64,000 bases of DNA from Opitutaceae bacterium (GTDB taxonomy: Bacteria; Verrucomicrobiota; Verrucomicrobiia; Opitutales; Opitutaceae): the NCBI GenBank assembly GCA_028284235.1, contig JANQSC010000052.1:1-64000 (forward strand), read 5' to 3'. The position numbers were made by a program, and so were the translations under genes. Positions 52,468 through 61,954 of the stretch are shown here, piece after piece. The notes beneath the pieces are model-generated. The model searched no databases, was not told the origin of the DNA, and saw only the letters and a program-made list of their open reading frames with translations. Positions within the stretch are counted from its first letter, which is position 1. Each line of letters starts with the position of its first letter.

Positions 52468-53847
52468 ATGATTCTACCCCATCTCAAATCAGCGCGATTC
52501 GCAGCGCTTTCACTCGCGTTCTCCCTCGCTTCCCTCGCCAACGACTCCCGACCCAATATCGTCCTCATCCTCAGCGACGACCAAGCGTGGACGGACTACG
52601 GGTTCATGGGGCACTCGCATATCGAGACACCGCATCTCGATGCCCTAGCCGAACGCAGTCTCATCTTCGATCGGGGCTATGTCGCCTCCCCGCTTTGCCG
52701 CCCCTCTCTCGCCTCGATGGCCACCGGACTGTATCCCTTTCAACACGGCGTCACCGGCAACGACGTCGATGGACGCAATCGACGGGCCGAGCTCGACAAG
52801 CCCGTGCAAGCCGCGTTTCACAGACTCCCGAGCTTCATCAAGTTGCTCACCGACAACGGCTACGTCGCCCACCAGTCGGGCAAATGGTGGGAAGGGTCCT
52901 GGCGAGACGGCAGCTTCACCCATGGAATGACCCACGGAGATCCCGAGCGCGGCGGACGGCACGGCGACCTCGGATTGAAAATCGGACGCGAATCAATGAC
53001 GCCCATCACCGATTTCATCGACGAAGCAACGCGGGCTGAAACGCCCTTCCTCGTCTGGTATGCGCCCTTTCTTCCCCATACGCCGCACAATCCGCCCGAT
53101 CGCTTTTTGGCGAACTACCAGACTCCCGGTCGGGCGGAAGATGTCGCCAAGTACTACGCGATGTGCGCATGGTTCGACGAGACTTGCGGTACACTTCTCA
53201 GCTATTTGGATACAAAAGGACTGACCGAGAACACGTTGGTCATCTACATCTGCGACAACGGTTGGGTTGCGCGCTCCGAGAACGCCGACGACCCGAATCA
53301 GGCGCTCTGGGCCCGATACGCTCTGCGCTCGAAAGGCTCGCCCTACGAAAACGGCATTCGCACGCCTATCCTGCTGTCCTGGCCGACCCGAATAAGCCCC
53401 GCCCGCTCGCCCCACTTCGCCCACGCCATCGACCTCTTTCCCACGATCGCTGCCGCAGCAGGACTCAAGGCCCCCGACAATCTGCCCGGAATAAACCTCC
53501 TCGACAAACACGCGCGAGAGTCACGCTCCACCGTGTTCGGCGTCACCCACTCAATCTTCAACATGACGCCCGGCAACCCAGATGGAACCCTGCAATACCT
53601 TTGGGCTGTCGACAGCGACTGGAAGCTCATTCTCCGGTATGCCGGAGCGGATACGACACACTATAAAGATGTCCACATTTGGGATACCGCGCCCGCGCGT
53701 CTCTACAACTTGAAAAACGACCCGGGCGAGGCAAACGACCTCTCCAAAACGCATCCAGACATCGTCGCTCGCCTCCGCGCGAAGATCGGAGACTGGCATA
53801 CGGTGGATCCGACTCTCCAGGCCTCCGAATCCGACAAGGGAGACTAG
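52468..53847 (+). CDS. Secreted sulfatase with variant formylglycine motif
   Basis: 459 residues from MILPHLKSARFAAL, giving a normal signal peptide (FAALSLAFSLASLA). The open frame upstream comes from tRNA-flank sequence. Metal ligands in RPNIVLILSDDQAWTDYGFM. The activation motif is PLCRPSLASMATG: C-x-P-S-L, with Leu instead of the usual Arg of C-x-P-S-R. Downstream marks QSGKWWEGSW, YICDNGW and ENGIRTPILLSWP are sulfatase-like. The catalytic site is otherwise complete, so this may be a subfamily trait. Confidence 0.9.
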   Translation: MILPHLKSARFAALSLAFSLASLANDSRPNIVLILSDDQAWTDYGFMGHSHIETPHLDALAERSLIFDRGYVASPLCRPSLASMATGLYPFQHGVTGNDVDGRNRRAELDKPVQAAFHRLPSFIKLLTDNGYVAHQSGKWWEGSWRDGSFTHGMTHGDPERGGRHGDLGLKIGRESMTPITDFIDEATRAETPFLVWYAPFLPHTPHNPPDRFLANYQTPGRAEDVAKYYAMCAWFDETCGTLLSYLDTKGLTENTLVIYICDNGWVARSENADDPNQALWARYALRSKGSPYENGIRTPILLSWPTRISPARSPHFAHAIDLFPTIAAAAGLKAPDNLPGINLLDKHARESRSTVFGVTHSIFNMTPGNPDGTLQYLWAVDSDWKLILRYAGADTTHYKDVHIWDTAPARLYNLKNDPGEANDLSKTHPDIVARLRAKIGDWHTVDPTLQASESDKGD

Positions 53848-53908
53848 GAACGTCTCGACAATTGAGTCGCCAAGCGCCTAACACTCCGAGAAACTGCTCG
53901 GAACAGTT

Positions 53909-54952
53909 ATGACCAAACGCAGAGCCCTTTGCATCCTCGCCGCAACAAGCCTGGTTTCCGCCATTGCGGACACCACGCGCAGCGAATCGCTGGAGATCCA
54001 CGAGGACCGATTCATCCCAATCGGAGGCATCGAGCATTGGGTGAGTATTAAGGGCGAGAATCGGGCCAACCCCGTCGTCCTTTTTATTCACGGCGGACCC
54101 GGAAACCCGCTCAGCAACTTGTCGGATTCCCTTTATTCTGGCTGGGAACAAGAATTCACGATCGTCCACTACGACCAGCGCGGATCCGGAAAAACTTATG
54201 GTCGCAATCTGCCCGTCGTCGAGCTGACGCAAGCGATCCTAGACGACAACGAGCTGACCCTCGAGCTGCTCGTAGAAGACGGAACGGAACTCGCGCGCTA
54301 CTTGATCGACTATTTGGAAAAAGACACGCTCATACTGAGCGGCACTTCTTGGGGATCCGCGCTCGCGGTCAACCTTTACCAGAACGCGCCCGAACTTTTC
54401 TCCGCGTACGTCGGCCTGTCTCAAATGGTCGACTTCCAAGCCAACCTCGCGGCCAGCTACGCGCTCGTCCACAAAAGGGCGACCGAAAAAGCAGATACAA
54501 AGGCCTTGCAGATTCTCGATTCGCTCGGACCCCCGCATTGGACCAATCCACGCAACCCAGGCCGCTTGCGACGCATCATACGAGAATACGAACTGGAAAC
54601 GACTGGCCCCTACCCCGACCTCCAATGGGGGGAACGCTACGACACCGCGGAAGGCAGAAACGCGTACTACGCGGGCGAGGAATTCTCATGGGTGAAGTTC
54701 GTCGGCATGAAAGGCGACGGCTTTTCTAATCAAGTCAATCTGCTCAACGGCGGCTTGCATTTCGAAGTACCCGTTTTTCTAATACAAGGGGAAGAAGATC
54801 TTTTGACGACGCCCGATATCAGCAAACGCTATTTCGACCGGATCACGGCGCCTCGAAAAGAGTACCTCCTCGTTCCGGAAGCGGGCCACGATCCGAACAT
54901 CGCCATGCTCGAGAAACAACTGAAAGTCCTTCGAGAATTGAAAGACGAATGA
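53909..54952 (+). CDS. Secreted alpha/beta hydrolase, prolyl-aminopeptidase-like
   Basis: 347 residues with a possible signal peptide (ALCILAATSLVSAIA). Oxyanion motif HGGPGNPLSN, YDQRGSGKT, nucleophile GTSWGSALAV, acid near GEEDLLTTP and His in EAGHDPNI fit S33-type hydrolases. Substrate unknown. The following gene overlaps it by 4 bp (ATGA). Confidence 0.88.
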   Translation: MTKRRALCILAATSLVSAIADTTRSESLEIHEDRFIPIGGIEHWVSIKGENRANPVVLFIHGGPGNPLSNLSDSLYSGWEQEFTIVHYDQRGSGKTYGRNLPVVELTQAILDDNELTLELLVEDGTELARYLIDYLEKDTLILSGTSWGSALAVNLYQNAPELFSAYVGLSQMVDFQANLAASYALVHKRATEKADTKALQILDSLGPPHWTNPRNPGRLRRIIREYELETTGPYPDLQWGERYDTAEGRNAYYAGEEFSWVKFVGMKGDGFSNQVNLLNGGLHFEVPVFLIQGEEDLLTTPDISKRYFDRITAPRKEYLLVPEAGHDPNIAMLEKQLKVLRELKDE

Positions 54953-55707
54953 CGCCCTCCAAACGCGAACAGGTCTGCGCCCTCCTAAAAGCGATCGAAA
55001 CCGGCGACTCGAACGCTGTCGCAGTCGTCGACGAAAACCAGTATATTCAGCACAACCCGCTCACGCGAACCGGAAACGTCGGACTGGCGGAACTATTCAA
55101 GCGGCTCTCCAAAACCAATCCGAAGGTGGAAATCGTCCGGGCCTTCGAGGACGGCGACTTTGTCTTCGCCCACACCGACTACGACTTCAACGTCGTCGAA
55201 GTGGGATTTGAAGTCTTTCGGTTCGAACGCGGCCGCATCGTCGAGCACTGGGACAATCTCCAGCTCAAACCCGCAGCCCCCAACCCCTCGGGACACAAAA
55301 TGCTCGACGGTTCCACGGAGATCGCCGACCTCGACAAAACGGAGGAATCCCGAGCCCTCGTTCGCTCGTTTGTCGAAACCGTTCTCGTAAACGAGCAATT
55401 CGACGCGCTCGAGTCGTTCGTCGATTCGGAAAACTACGTCGAGCACAGTCCGACTCTGTCCGACGGCCTTTCGTCCCTACGGGAATCGCTAACGACCAAT
55501 GCGCCCCAACGCCGCTACCAAACCATCCATCGCGTGCTCGCCGAAGGCAACTTCGCTCTGAGCGTTACCGAAGGCAGCCGCGGCGACAAACACATCTCGT
55601 ACTACGACCTTTTCCGCGTCGCCGACGGGAAGATCGTCGAGCACTGGGACACCGTCGACGAAATCCCTCCCCGATCGCAATGGGTAAACGACAACGGGAA
55701 ATTCTGA
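54949..55707 (+). CDS. Tandem SnoaL-like (NTF2-fold) protein
   Basis: 252 residues made of two related SnoaL domains, about 1-115 and 125-250. Each ends in a DGK/RGRIVEHWD segment (FERGRIVEHWDNLQ and VADGKIVEHWDTVDE) and each carries an EHSP/QHNP-type start (YIQHNPLTRTG, YVEHSPTLSDG). The repeat indicates internal duplication. NTF2-like proteins bind or isomerise small hydrophobic molecules. Coupled to the hydrolase upstream. Confidence 0.87.
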   Translation: MTPSKREQVCALLKAIETGDSNAVAVVDENQYIQHNPLTRTGNVGLAELFKRLSKTNPKVEIVRAFEDGDFVFAHTDYDFNVVEVGFEVFRFERGRIVEHWDNLQLKPAAPNPSGHKMLDGSTEIADLDKTEESRALVRSFVETVLVNEQFDALESFVDSENYVEHSPTLSDGLSSLRESLTTNAPQRRYQTIHRVLAEGNFALSVTEGSRGDKHISYYDLFRVADGKIVEHWDTVDEIPPRSQWVNDNGKF

Positions 55708-55755
55708 ATTCCAATCTCGCGCCTACAGGGATCCCCTCTTATCAAGGATAGCCAC

Positions 55756-56382
55756 ATGCTAGGTATCGAGAATTTCTGGACGTTTCTAATCGCATCGCTG
55801 CTGCTGAACCTCGCCCCCGGGCCCGACAATTTCTATATAATCGGCAGAAGCGTGGCCCAAGGCCCGACCGCAGGAGTGGTTTCCACTCTCGGAATCATCA
55901 CCGGCGTGCTGGTCCACCTGCTGATCGGAGCGATCGGTCTTTCCGCTCTCCTCGTCACCTCGTCCTACGCCTTCGCGGTGATCAAATACGCGGGCGCCGC
56001 CTATTTGATCTACCTTGGAATTCGGATGTTGCTCGAAAAGCGCACTCCCTCGCTTCCCAACGACGCTGGGCCGCGGCTGAGTCCCGCCAAGATATTCGTC
56101 CAAGGATTCCTGACCAATCTGCTAAATCCCAAAGTCGCCCTGTTCTTCCTCGCCTTCATACCACAATTCATCGCCGCTTCGAGCCCCAACCGATTCCTGT
56201 CGTTCATGGTTCTGGGCGCCACCTTCGCGATCTTGGGGCTTTTCGTTTGCATACTGATCGCTCTCTCCGCCGCCTACGTGAGCGCCCGATTTCGCCGGTC
56301 CGCCAACGGGCTCTCTCTTCTCGGTAAACTAAACGGCGCGTTGTTCGTCTATCTCGGAGTCCGGCTCGCCTACTCCGATTGA
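55756..56382 (+). CDS. LysE/RhtB family exporter
   Basis: 208 residues with six membrane segments. Family marks: LLLNLAPGPDNFYIIGRSV, AYLIYLGIRMLL, FVQGFLTNLLNPKVALFFLAFIPQF (as FLTNLLNPKVALFF). Exports amino acids or related compounds; substrate unknown. Separate from the preceding pair by about 50 bp. Confidence 0.93.
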   Translation: MLGIENFWTFLIASLLLNLAPGPDNFYIIGRSVAQGPTAGVVSTLGIITGVLVHLLIGAIGLSALLVTSSYAFAVIKYAGAAYLIYLGIRMLLEKRTPSLPNDAGPRLSPAKIFVQGFLTNLLNPKVALFFLAFIPQFIAASSPNRFLSFMVLGATFAILGLFVCILIALSAAYVSARFRRSANGLSLLGKLNGALFVYLGVRLAYSD

Positions 56383-56416
56383 ACCGACCATCGCGGATCG
56401 CCGCGATCCCAGACGA

Positions 56417-57118
56417 TCAAAGCAAGCCCGGCTTGAACTCGGAGTGGATCTTCTTCTGCGGCGGGCGAGCGCCGGTTTCCACCGAACGCGAGGCGCCCTC
56501 CTCAATCGACTCTTCTCGGCCAAGCGAGGCCAGATCCTCCGGCCGGTGGGCCTGTTCGCCCGCTCGAACCTCCCCGGCAGATTCTTCTTCGGACAGCTCC
56601 GATTCGGGGTCCTCGGCCGCTTCCTCCGAATCGCTGCGAGCCCCTTCGGCCATCAATTGCTGCACAGCCGGATTCCAAACACCCTGCTGATAGAGCTGGG
56701 CCGTTTCCTGGGCGTCGGCGATGCGCTTGTCGTTGGCCGCCTCCGAAGGCGACCAGCGCCCGAAACCCTGCCGTACCAGGATGGCGTTCAGGTACTCGTC
56801 CGCAAGCGAGTAAACCTCCGAAACCAACACGTCGCCCGTGTCGACCCGGACCGGGTTCACCCGGACACGCTTGCCACGAATCTCGGTGTGCAGAAACTCG
56901 AAGATCTGCTCGTCGAGCATCTCCTTCTCCGAGGCCATGTTCACGCCATTGAGACGAACCACGTTCGCCCGCTTGTCGTCGAATTCGACAAACAAGGCGT
57001 CCTTATTGAGGATCTCCTTAACCACGCCCTCGCGCTCTTGCTGCTCGTTCTTCTGGTTCATGACGAAAAACGCGACCAGCAAGGCCAAAGCTGAAAGCAG
57101 TGTGAAAAGCAGCACCAT
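56417..57118 (-). CDS. Staphylococcal-nuclease-like protein, probably inactive
   Basis: 233 residues. N-terminal membrane anchor (LLFTLLSALALLVAFFVM), then an SNase/OB-fold region (about 30-150): VVRLNGVNMASEKEML, AILVRQGFGRW, AQLYQQGVWNP. In active nucleases a D-x-Y-G-R segment supplies a catalytic Arg; here the equivalent is TGDVLVSEVY. The first Arg is kept but the acid/Arg pair is not evident. The C-terminal tail is acidic and low-complexity (DSEEAAEDPESELSEEESAG). Possibly a binding rather than a cleaving protein. Confidence 0.75.
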   Translation of the reverse strand: MVLLFTLLSALALLVAFFVMNQKNEQQEREGVVKEILNKDALFVEFDDKRANVVRLNGVNMASEKEMLDEQIFEFLHTEIRGKRVRVNPVRVDTGDVLVSEVYSLADEYLNAILVRQGFGRWSPSEAANDKRIADAQETAQLYQQGVWNPAVQQLMAEGARSDSEEAAEDPESELSEEESAGEVRAGEQAHRPEDLASLGREESIEEGASRSVETGARPPQKKIHSEFKPGLL

Positions 57119-57298
57119 GTAGTTTAAGAGACGCTACCTAAGGCCCCGTCTTAAATTTCCCGCTCCTCACAGGGGTTCTTATACGCGATTTTTACAGAAT
57201 TCGCCCCTGAACTTGACGACCCGAGTTTCCTACGATTCTAAGTCCCCTTTGCAACTCAGTCGGCCCATGACCAAACGCCCCTCTCCAACCAATCCTCA

Positions 57299-58105
57299 AT
57301 GCTGAACGCGGAAACGATAACGAGCCTGCAAAATGCTCGCCTAAAAAACCTCGTCAAGCTGCGCAACCGGCGCCAGCGGGACCGACAAGGAGTGTTCATC
57401 GCGGAGGGTTACCGCGCCATTCACCGAGCCCTCGAGTCCGGCGTCGTCCCCCACGAAGTCTACTTCTGCCCGGACTGGTTTCTCGGCGAGAACGAGACCG
57501 CCCTCCTCGAGGAAGTGCAAGGTCGCGGCGCCGCCCTTTTTGAACTCAGCAAAATTGGCTTTGAAAAAGTCGCCTATCGCGATCGTCCCGAAGGCATCCT
57601 CGGCGTCTTCAACCAGTGGAACCACACCTTGGAAACCCTAGAACTCAAACCGAACCCCTTCCTTCTCGTCGCCGAATCAATCGAAAAACCAGGCAATCTC
57701 GGCACCATTCTCCGCTCGGCCGACGCGGCCGGCGTTGACGCGGTCATCTGCTGCGACCCCGTCACCGACCTCTTCAACCCCAACGTCATCCGCTCTTCAA
57801 CAGGCGTCCTCTTCTCCATGACGGCCGTCATGACTTCGACCGCCGAAACCATCGCCTGGCTCCAGTCAAAGAAGATCCGACCCGTCGCCACCACTCCCCA
57901 CGCGAAACGCCTCCACACAGAAACGGACCTCTCCGGACCCGTCGCCATCGTCATGGGCAGCGAGCAATTCGGCCTCTCCAACACCTGGCTCGACGCATGC
58001 GAAACCCAGGTAAGAATTCCCATGGCCGGACAAGCCGACTCGCTCAACGTCGCCATGGCCACCCTCGTTACCCTCTTCGAAGCCGTCCGCCAACGAAGCG
58101 ACTAG
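57299..58105 (+). CDS. TrmH/SpoU-family RNA methyltransferase
   Basis: 268 residues. N-terminal L30e-like substrate-binding domain (about 1-100, RNRRQRDRQGVFIAEGYRAI). SPOUT trefoil-knot domain with KPGNLGTILRSADAAGVDAV, NPNVIRSSTGVLF, VMGSEQFGLS and PMAGQADSLNVAMA. 2'-O-ribose methylation of tRNA or rRNA; the precise target is not evident. Confidence 0.93.
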   Translation: MLNAETITSLQNARLKNLVKLRNRRQRDRQGVFIAEGYRAIHRALESGVVPHEVYFCPDWFLGENETALLEEVQGRGAALFELSKIGFEKVAYRDRPEGILGVFNQWNHTLETLELKPNPFLLVAESIEKPGNLGTILRSADAAGVDAVICCDPVTDLFNPNVIRSSTGVLFSMTAVMTSTAETIAWLQSKKIRPVATTPHAKRLHTETDLSGPVAIVMGSEQFGLSNTWLDACETQVRIPMAGQADSLNVAMATLVTLFEAVRQRSD

Positions 58106-58176
58106 GTCGCAGCTGCCCGCCCTCAGCCTGAAAACCCGCCCCGCCCTGGCATCGATCAGAATCGTTCCACAATGCA

Positions 58177-58194
58177 ATTTTGATTAATCAAAAT
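58177..58194. promoter_or_regulatory. Perfect 18-bp palindrome upstream of the metal-uptake operon
   Basis: ATTTTGATT-AATCAAAAT, about 90 bp before the TonB receptor start, with a TTGACA downstream near 58223. Its size and symmetry suit a DtxR/MntR- or Fur/Zur-type operator. The neighbouring operon ends in a DtxR-like domain, which could be the regulator. Confidence 0.5.
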
Positions 58195-58284
58195 AAAAAG
58201 TTTGTCGATTAAAATTACCTATTGACAACGCTCAAACTATATCCGAATTCCTATCCTGGCCCATACTGATTCGACCGAGCCGAA

Positions 58285-60453
58285 ATGAAAACGCCGCCAG
58301 TCCAAAGTCTTTCGATCTCCCAACTCCTGTTCGCCACTTTCGGGGCGACGGTCTTTGCGACCGCCGCAGCGAGCGACGACATCGGCCAAACAGTTGAGTT
58401 GGACTCGCTGCAAATCGCGTCCACTGCGACCCGGACCGAACGACTGGTGAAAGAACTCCCGGTCCGCACGGAAATCATCCCTTCCAGTCTGTTCAATTCG
58501 GCAGGAACGCGGGATCTCGGGGCCGCAATCGAATACCTGCCCGGCGTGCGAAGCGAAGCGAACTGTCAAAATTGCGGCACCGCGGAAATCAAAATGCTCG
58601 GGCTGGGAAGCGGATACAATCAGTTGCTCTTCGACTCCCAACCCCTTTTCTCCGGACTGGCCGCCGTCTACGGTATCGAGCAAATCCCTACCGCCTTTGT
58701 CGACCGTATCGAGATCATCAAAGGCGGGGCCTCCTCGCTTTACGGGCCGGGAGCCGTCTCGGGGGTAATCAACATTCTCCCCAAGGAACCGGTAAAAACC
58801 GGCGGCAAATTCGATCTCTCCGTGGAAGCGATGGACGGCGGCTCCCTCTGGAGCTCGTCGAGCGTAAACGACTGGTCGAGCCCCGAGGGCGACTTAGCCT
58901 TGTCCGTATACGGTCAATACAATGTGGGCGATTCCATCGACCTCAACGGCGACGGATTCTCCGAAATAACCGAAAAGGAATTCTACACCATCGGCGCCAA
59001 CGCTTGGCACTACCCCACCGAGACCGGAAAACTCAGCTACAACTACTCCTACAGCTGGGAAGAGCGCCGTGGAGGCGATCGCTTCGACCTCGCCCCGCAC
59101 GAATCCCAGATCGCCGAACAGCTTGAACACAACTGGCACCGTGGCGGCGTATCCTGGGAGCAAAGCAACGGCGCAGGCGGTGTCTACCAGCTCGGAGCCT
59201 CTTTTTCCTACGTAGACCGCCAGAGCTACTACGGAGGGGTCGGCGATACTGCCTTGCCCGGACAAACTGGATACGAACCCGAATCATATGCCGACGCGAT
59301 CGAATCCTCGAGATTGCTGTATGGGTTTTCGGATACAATGCGCTACTATCTCGATTCCATTTTTTCGCAACAACTCGGCGAGCACTACCTCACCGTCGGA
59401 GCTCAGTACCAAATTGACCAACTGTTCGACGAAAAACGCGACGAGCGCGGAAACTCGCTGAAAAGCGACGGCTCCGTCGCCGCGTTCGCCGGGGAAGATC
59501 CCATCGCCGACGACGACTTCACCAACGGCAGCCTCTTCGTTCAAGACGAGTGGATGCCCGCCCCGAACCTGACCGTCATCGGGGGCATTCGCGCGGACAA
59601 GCACTCGAAACTAGACAAGTGGATCGTCTCTCCCAGAACAGCCATTCGCTACTCGAGCAACGCTGACTGGACCTGGCGCGGCTCCATCGCGACCGGGTTT
59701 CGCGCCCCGGAGATATTCGACGAAGACTTCCATATCGAGATTCTCGACGACCCGACCCGCACCCGGAACAGCCCCGACCTCGTGGAAGAATCCTCCACCT
59801 CCTACTCGGGCGGATTCGTTTGGACCCCTGCGTCGATGGAAAACCGCTTGCAAGCCGAGATGGAGGTATTCCATACGGAAATCCGCGACACTTTCAACGT
59901 TTCCGATATCGTGCTCTTCGACGCAGACGGCTCCGCCTACAAGCGGAGAGTCAATGCCGGCGGTTCGAGCGTGACAGGGTTCGAAACCAATGTCGCTTAC
60001 CAGCTCGCCCCTAAACTGCGGGCCGCGATCGGCGCCACATTCGTAGACGCGCGGTTTAACGAAGCCCAAGAAGCCTTGCCCGGAATCTTCGAAAGCCGAT
60101 ACTTGGAAAGCCCCCGGTGGACGGGAGTCGCTCAATTGAGCTACGAAAACGACGCCCTGTTCGACGTGTTTCTAGGAGTCGTCTATACGGGCTCGATGAT
60201 CGCTCCCCAGGAAGTCGAAGGTATTCTCAATCGTGATACCGATTCCTTTTTCGTCGTCGATCTCACGTTCACCAAACACATGGACCTGAACATCGCGAAT
60301 CGGGACCTACACTTCGACCTCACCGCCGGTATAAAAAATCTATTCGATCAGCGCCAGAAGGACCTGACAAGCGGACCGAATCGCGACACGACCTACTTCT
60401 ACGGACCGCGCTTCCCCCGAAGCGCCCTAGCGAAAGCAACGCTCTCATGGTAG
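58285..60453 (+). CDS. TonB-dependent receptor with CxxC in the plug
   Basis: 722 residues. Signal peptide (LLFATFGATVFATAAAS), plug domain about 45-190, 22-strand barrel to the terminal aromatic residue (SALAKATLSW). The plug has NCQNCGTAEIKMLGLGSG, then YGIEQIPTAFVDRIEIIKGG and SSLYGPGAVSGVINILPKEP (as SSLYGPGAVSGVINI). The NCxNCG signature is a feature of a metal- or haem-type receptor subgroup. Imports a chelate or metal across the outer membrane using TonB energy. First gene of the operon. Confidence 0.92.
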   Translation: MKTPPVQSLSISQLLFATFGATVFATAAASDDIGQTVELDSLQIASTATRTERLVKELPVRTEIIPSSLFNSAGTRDLGAAIEYLPGVRSEANCQNCGTAEIKMLGLGSGYNQLLFDSQPLFSGLAAVYGIEQIPTAFVDRIEIIKGGASSLYGPGAVSGVINILPKEPVKTGGKFDLSVEAMDGGSLWSSSSVNDWSSPEGDLALSVYGQYNVGDSIDLNGDGFSEITEKEFYTIGANAWHYPTETGKLSYNYSYSWEERRGGDRFDLAPHESQIAEQLEHNWHRGGVSWEQSNGAGGVYQLGASFSYVDRQSYYGGVGDTALPGQTGYEPESYADAIESSRLLYGFSDTMRYYLDSIFSQQLGEHYLTVGAQYQIDQLFDEKRDERGNSLKSDGSVAAFAGEDPIADDDFTNGSLFVQDEWMPAPNLTVIGGIRADKHSKLDKWIVSPRTAIRYSSNADWTWRGSIATGFRAPEIFDEDFHIEILDDPTRTRNSPDLVEESSTSYSGGFVWTPASMENRLQAEMEVFHTEIRDTFNVSDIVLFDADGSAYKRRVNAGGSSVTGFETNVAYQLAPKLRAAIGATFVDARFNEAQEALPGIFESRYLESPRWTGVAQLSYENDALFDVFLGVVYTGSMIAPQEVEGILNRDTDSFFVVDLTFTKHMDLNIANRDLHFDLTAGIKNLFDQRQKDLTSGPNRDTTYFYGPRFPRSALAKATLSW

Positions 60454-60947
60454 TTCGAATACGCAACATCGCTTCGATCGCGGTCGTCGCTGCATCCACT
60501 GTCTTCCCGGTATTCGCAAACGATTCCGATACGGACTCGCCATGGTTCCAAAGCTATTCAGCCGCGGAACAGGACGCGCTCGAAAACGAGAAAGCGGTAC
60601 TCCTTTATTTTACCGGATCCGACTGGTGTATCTGGTGCCAGAAGTTGACGACAGAACTGTTCTCCGACGACAACTTCGCCTCCCAGCTCAACACCGTCGT
60701 CTCCCCGCTTCGTATCGATTTTCCGCAACGGCGAAAACTCCCGCCAAAGCAAAGCCGAGCAAACGAGGTCCTCAAAGAAAAGTGGGACGTCGATACAATC
60801 CCTACCGTCATCGCATACGATCCTGCGACCGGAACCGAACTCTGGCGGCACGGCTATGTGCAATCTTCCCCCGCCGAATACGCCACAGGATTGCGACAAG
60901 CCCTCAAAGAGCTCAGTTCCGGCGACGATCGCCAAGACGATTCTTGA
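60447..60947 (+). CDS. Secreted thioredoxin-fold protein
   Basis: 166 residues with a signal peptide (IASIAVVAASTVFPVFA). A thioredoxin_7/DUF255-like core with redox motif GSDWCIWCQKL (C-x-x-C), cis-Pro region VDTIPTVIAYDPATG, and C-terminal helix. It overlaps the receptor gene by 7 bp. Working in the periplasm, it could reduce the CxxC of the receptor plug or assist metal release. That link is inference. Confidence 0.87.
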   Translation: MVVRIRNIASIAVVAASTVFPVFANDSDTDSPWFQSYSAAEQDALENEKAVLLYFTGSDWCIWCQKLTTELFSDDNFASQLNTVVSPLRIDFPQRRKLPPKQSRANEVLKEKWDVDTIPTVIAYDPATGTELWRHGYVQSSPAEYATGLRQALKELSSGDDRQDDS

Positions 60948-60984
60948 TGTTCACATGCCGATTCAACACAGTCGAACCGCTTCA

Positions 60985-61935
60985 ATGAAACACGCGCTCG
61001 CAGTATTCAAAATCCTAGGCCTCGCCGTCTGCCTCTTCAGTCTTTCCGGCTGCGGCAGTCGCGAGACCGATTCCTCTCCCTCTTCTCTCAAAGTCGTAGC
61101 GACTACCACATTGGCGGCCGATCTTGTCTCCGCCATTCTGGGAGATCGAGGCGAAGTCGTCGGCCTGATGGGGCCCGGGGTCGACCCGCATTTGTACAAA
61201 GCGACCGCAGGCGATGTAGTGGCGCTGCAATCCGCCGATATAATATTCTACAACGGCCTCCACTTGGAAGGACGTATGACAGAAGTTCTCGTGCGTCTCG
61301 GACGACGAGGCACGCCCGTGTACGCCGTAACGGAATCCGTCCCCGAGGAGAATTTGCTCGAACCCGCGGAATTCGCGGGACACTACGACCCGCACGTCTG
61401 GTTCGATCCTGATCTTTGGAGTTACTGCGTGGATACAGTCGTCGACGCGCTTGCCGCGCTCGATCCTCAGCAGGCAGACGCTTACAAAGCGCAAGGCGAA
61501 AACGTGAAATCGCAATTGCGTGAACTGAAAGATTGGGGAACTGAATACGCCAGCCAAGTGCCCAACGACAAGCGAATCCTTGTCACGAGCCATGACGCCT
61601 ACAACTACTTCGGCAGAGCGTTCGACTTCCAAGTGCTCGGAGTGCAGGGGATTTCCACCGTCAGCGAAGCGGGACTCGCCGACATGGTCGAGATCACCGA
61701 GTTTATCAAGGAAAAGGGAATCAAGGCGATCTTCGTCGAGTCCAGCGTCTCGCCCGCCACCATAAAACGGATCAGCGAGGATTCCGGCGCGGCGATCGGC
61801 GGCGAACTCTACTCCGACGCGCTGGGGGAACGCGGCAAAATCGAGACCGCTCCCGACGGTTCCCGATACGACGTCGGGACCTACGAAGGTATGTTCAAAC
61901 ACAATGTAACAACCATTGTCGACGCTCTGAAGTAG
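60985..61935 (+). CDS. Metal-binding lipoprotein of an ABC importer (Mn/Fe-type ligands)
   Basis: 316 residues from MKHALAVFKI, with lipobox SLSGC (upstream ATGs at 60955 and 60856 are possible but less likely). ZnuA/TroA/PsaA family. Ligands read His in GVDPHLYKAT, His in GHYDPHVWFDP, Glu in IFVESSVSPA and Asp in YSDALG. The His-His-Glu-Asp set is that of manganese-type PsaA/MntC, whereas zinc proteins usually have a third His. It delivers metal to the ABC permease. Confidence 0.93.
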   Translation: MKHALAVFKILGLAVCLFSLSGCGSRETDSSPSSLKVVATTTLAADLVSAILGDRGEVVGLMGPGVDPHLYKATAGDVVALQSADIIFYNGLHLEGRMTEVLVRLGRRGTPVYAVTESVPEENLLEPAEFAGHYDPHVWFDPDLWSYCVDTVVDALAALDPQQADAYKAQGENVKSQLRELKDWGTEYASQVPNDKRILVTSHDAYNYFGRAFDFQVLGVQGISTVSEAGLADMVEITEFIKEKGIKAIFVESSVSPATIKRISEDSGAAIGGELYSDALGERGKIETAPDGSRYDVGTYEGMFKHNVTTIVDALK

Positions 61936-61954
61936 CAGACCGATCGACTCCACT

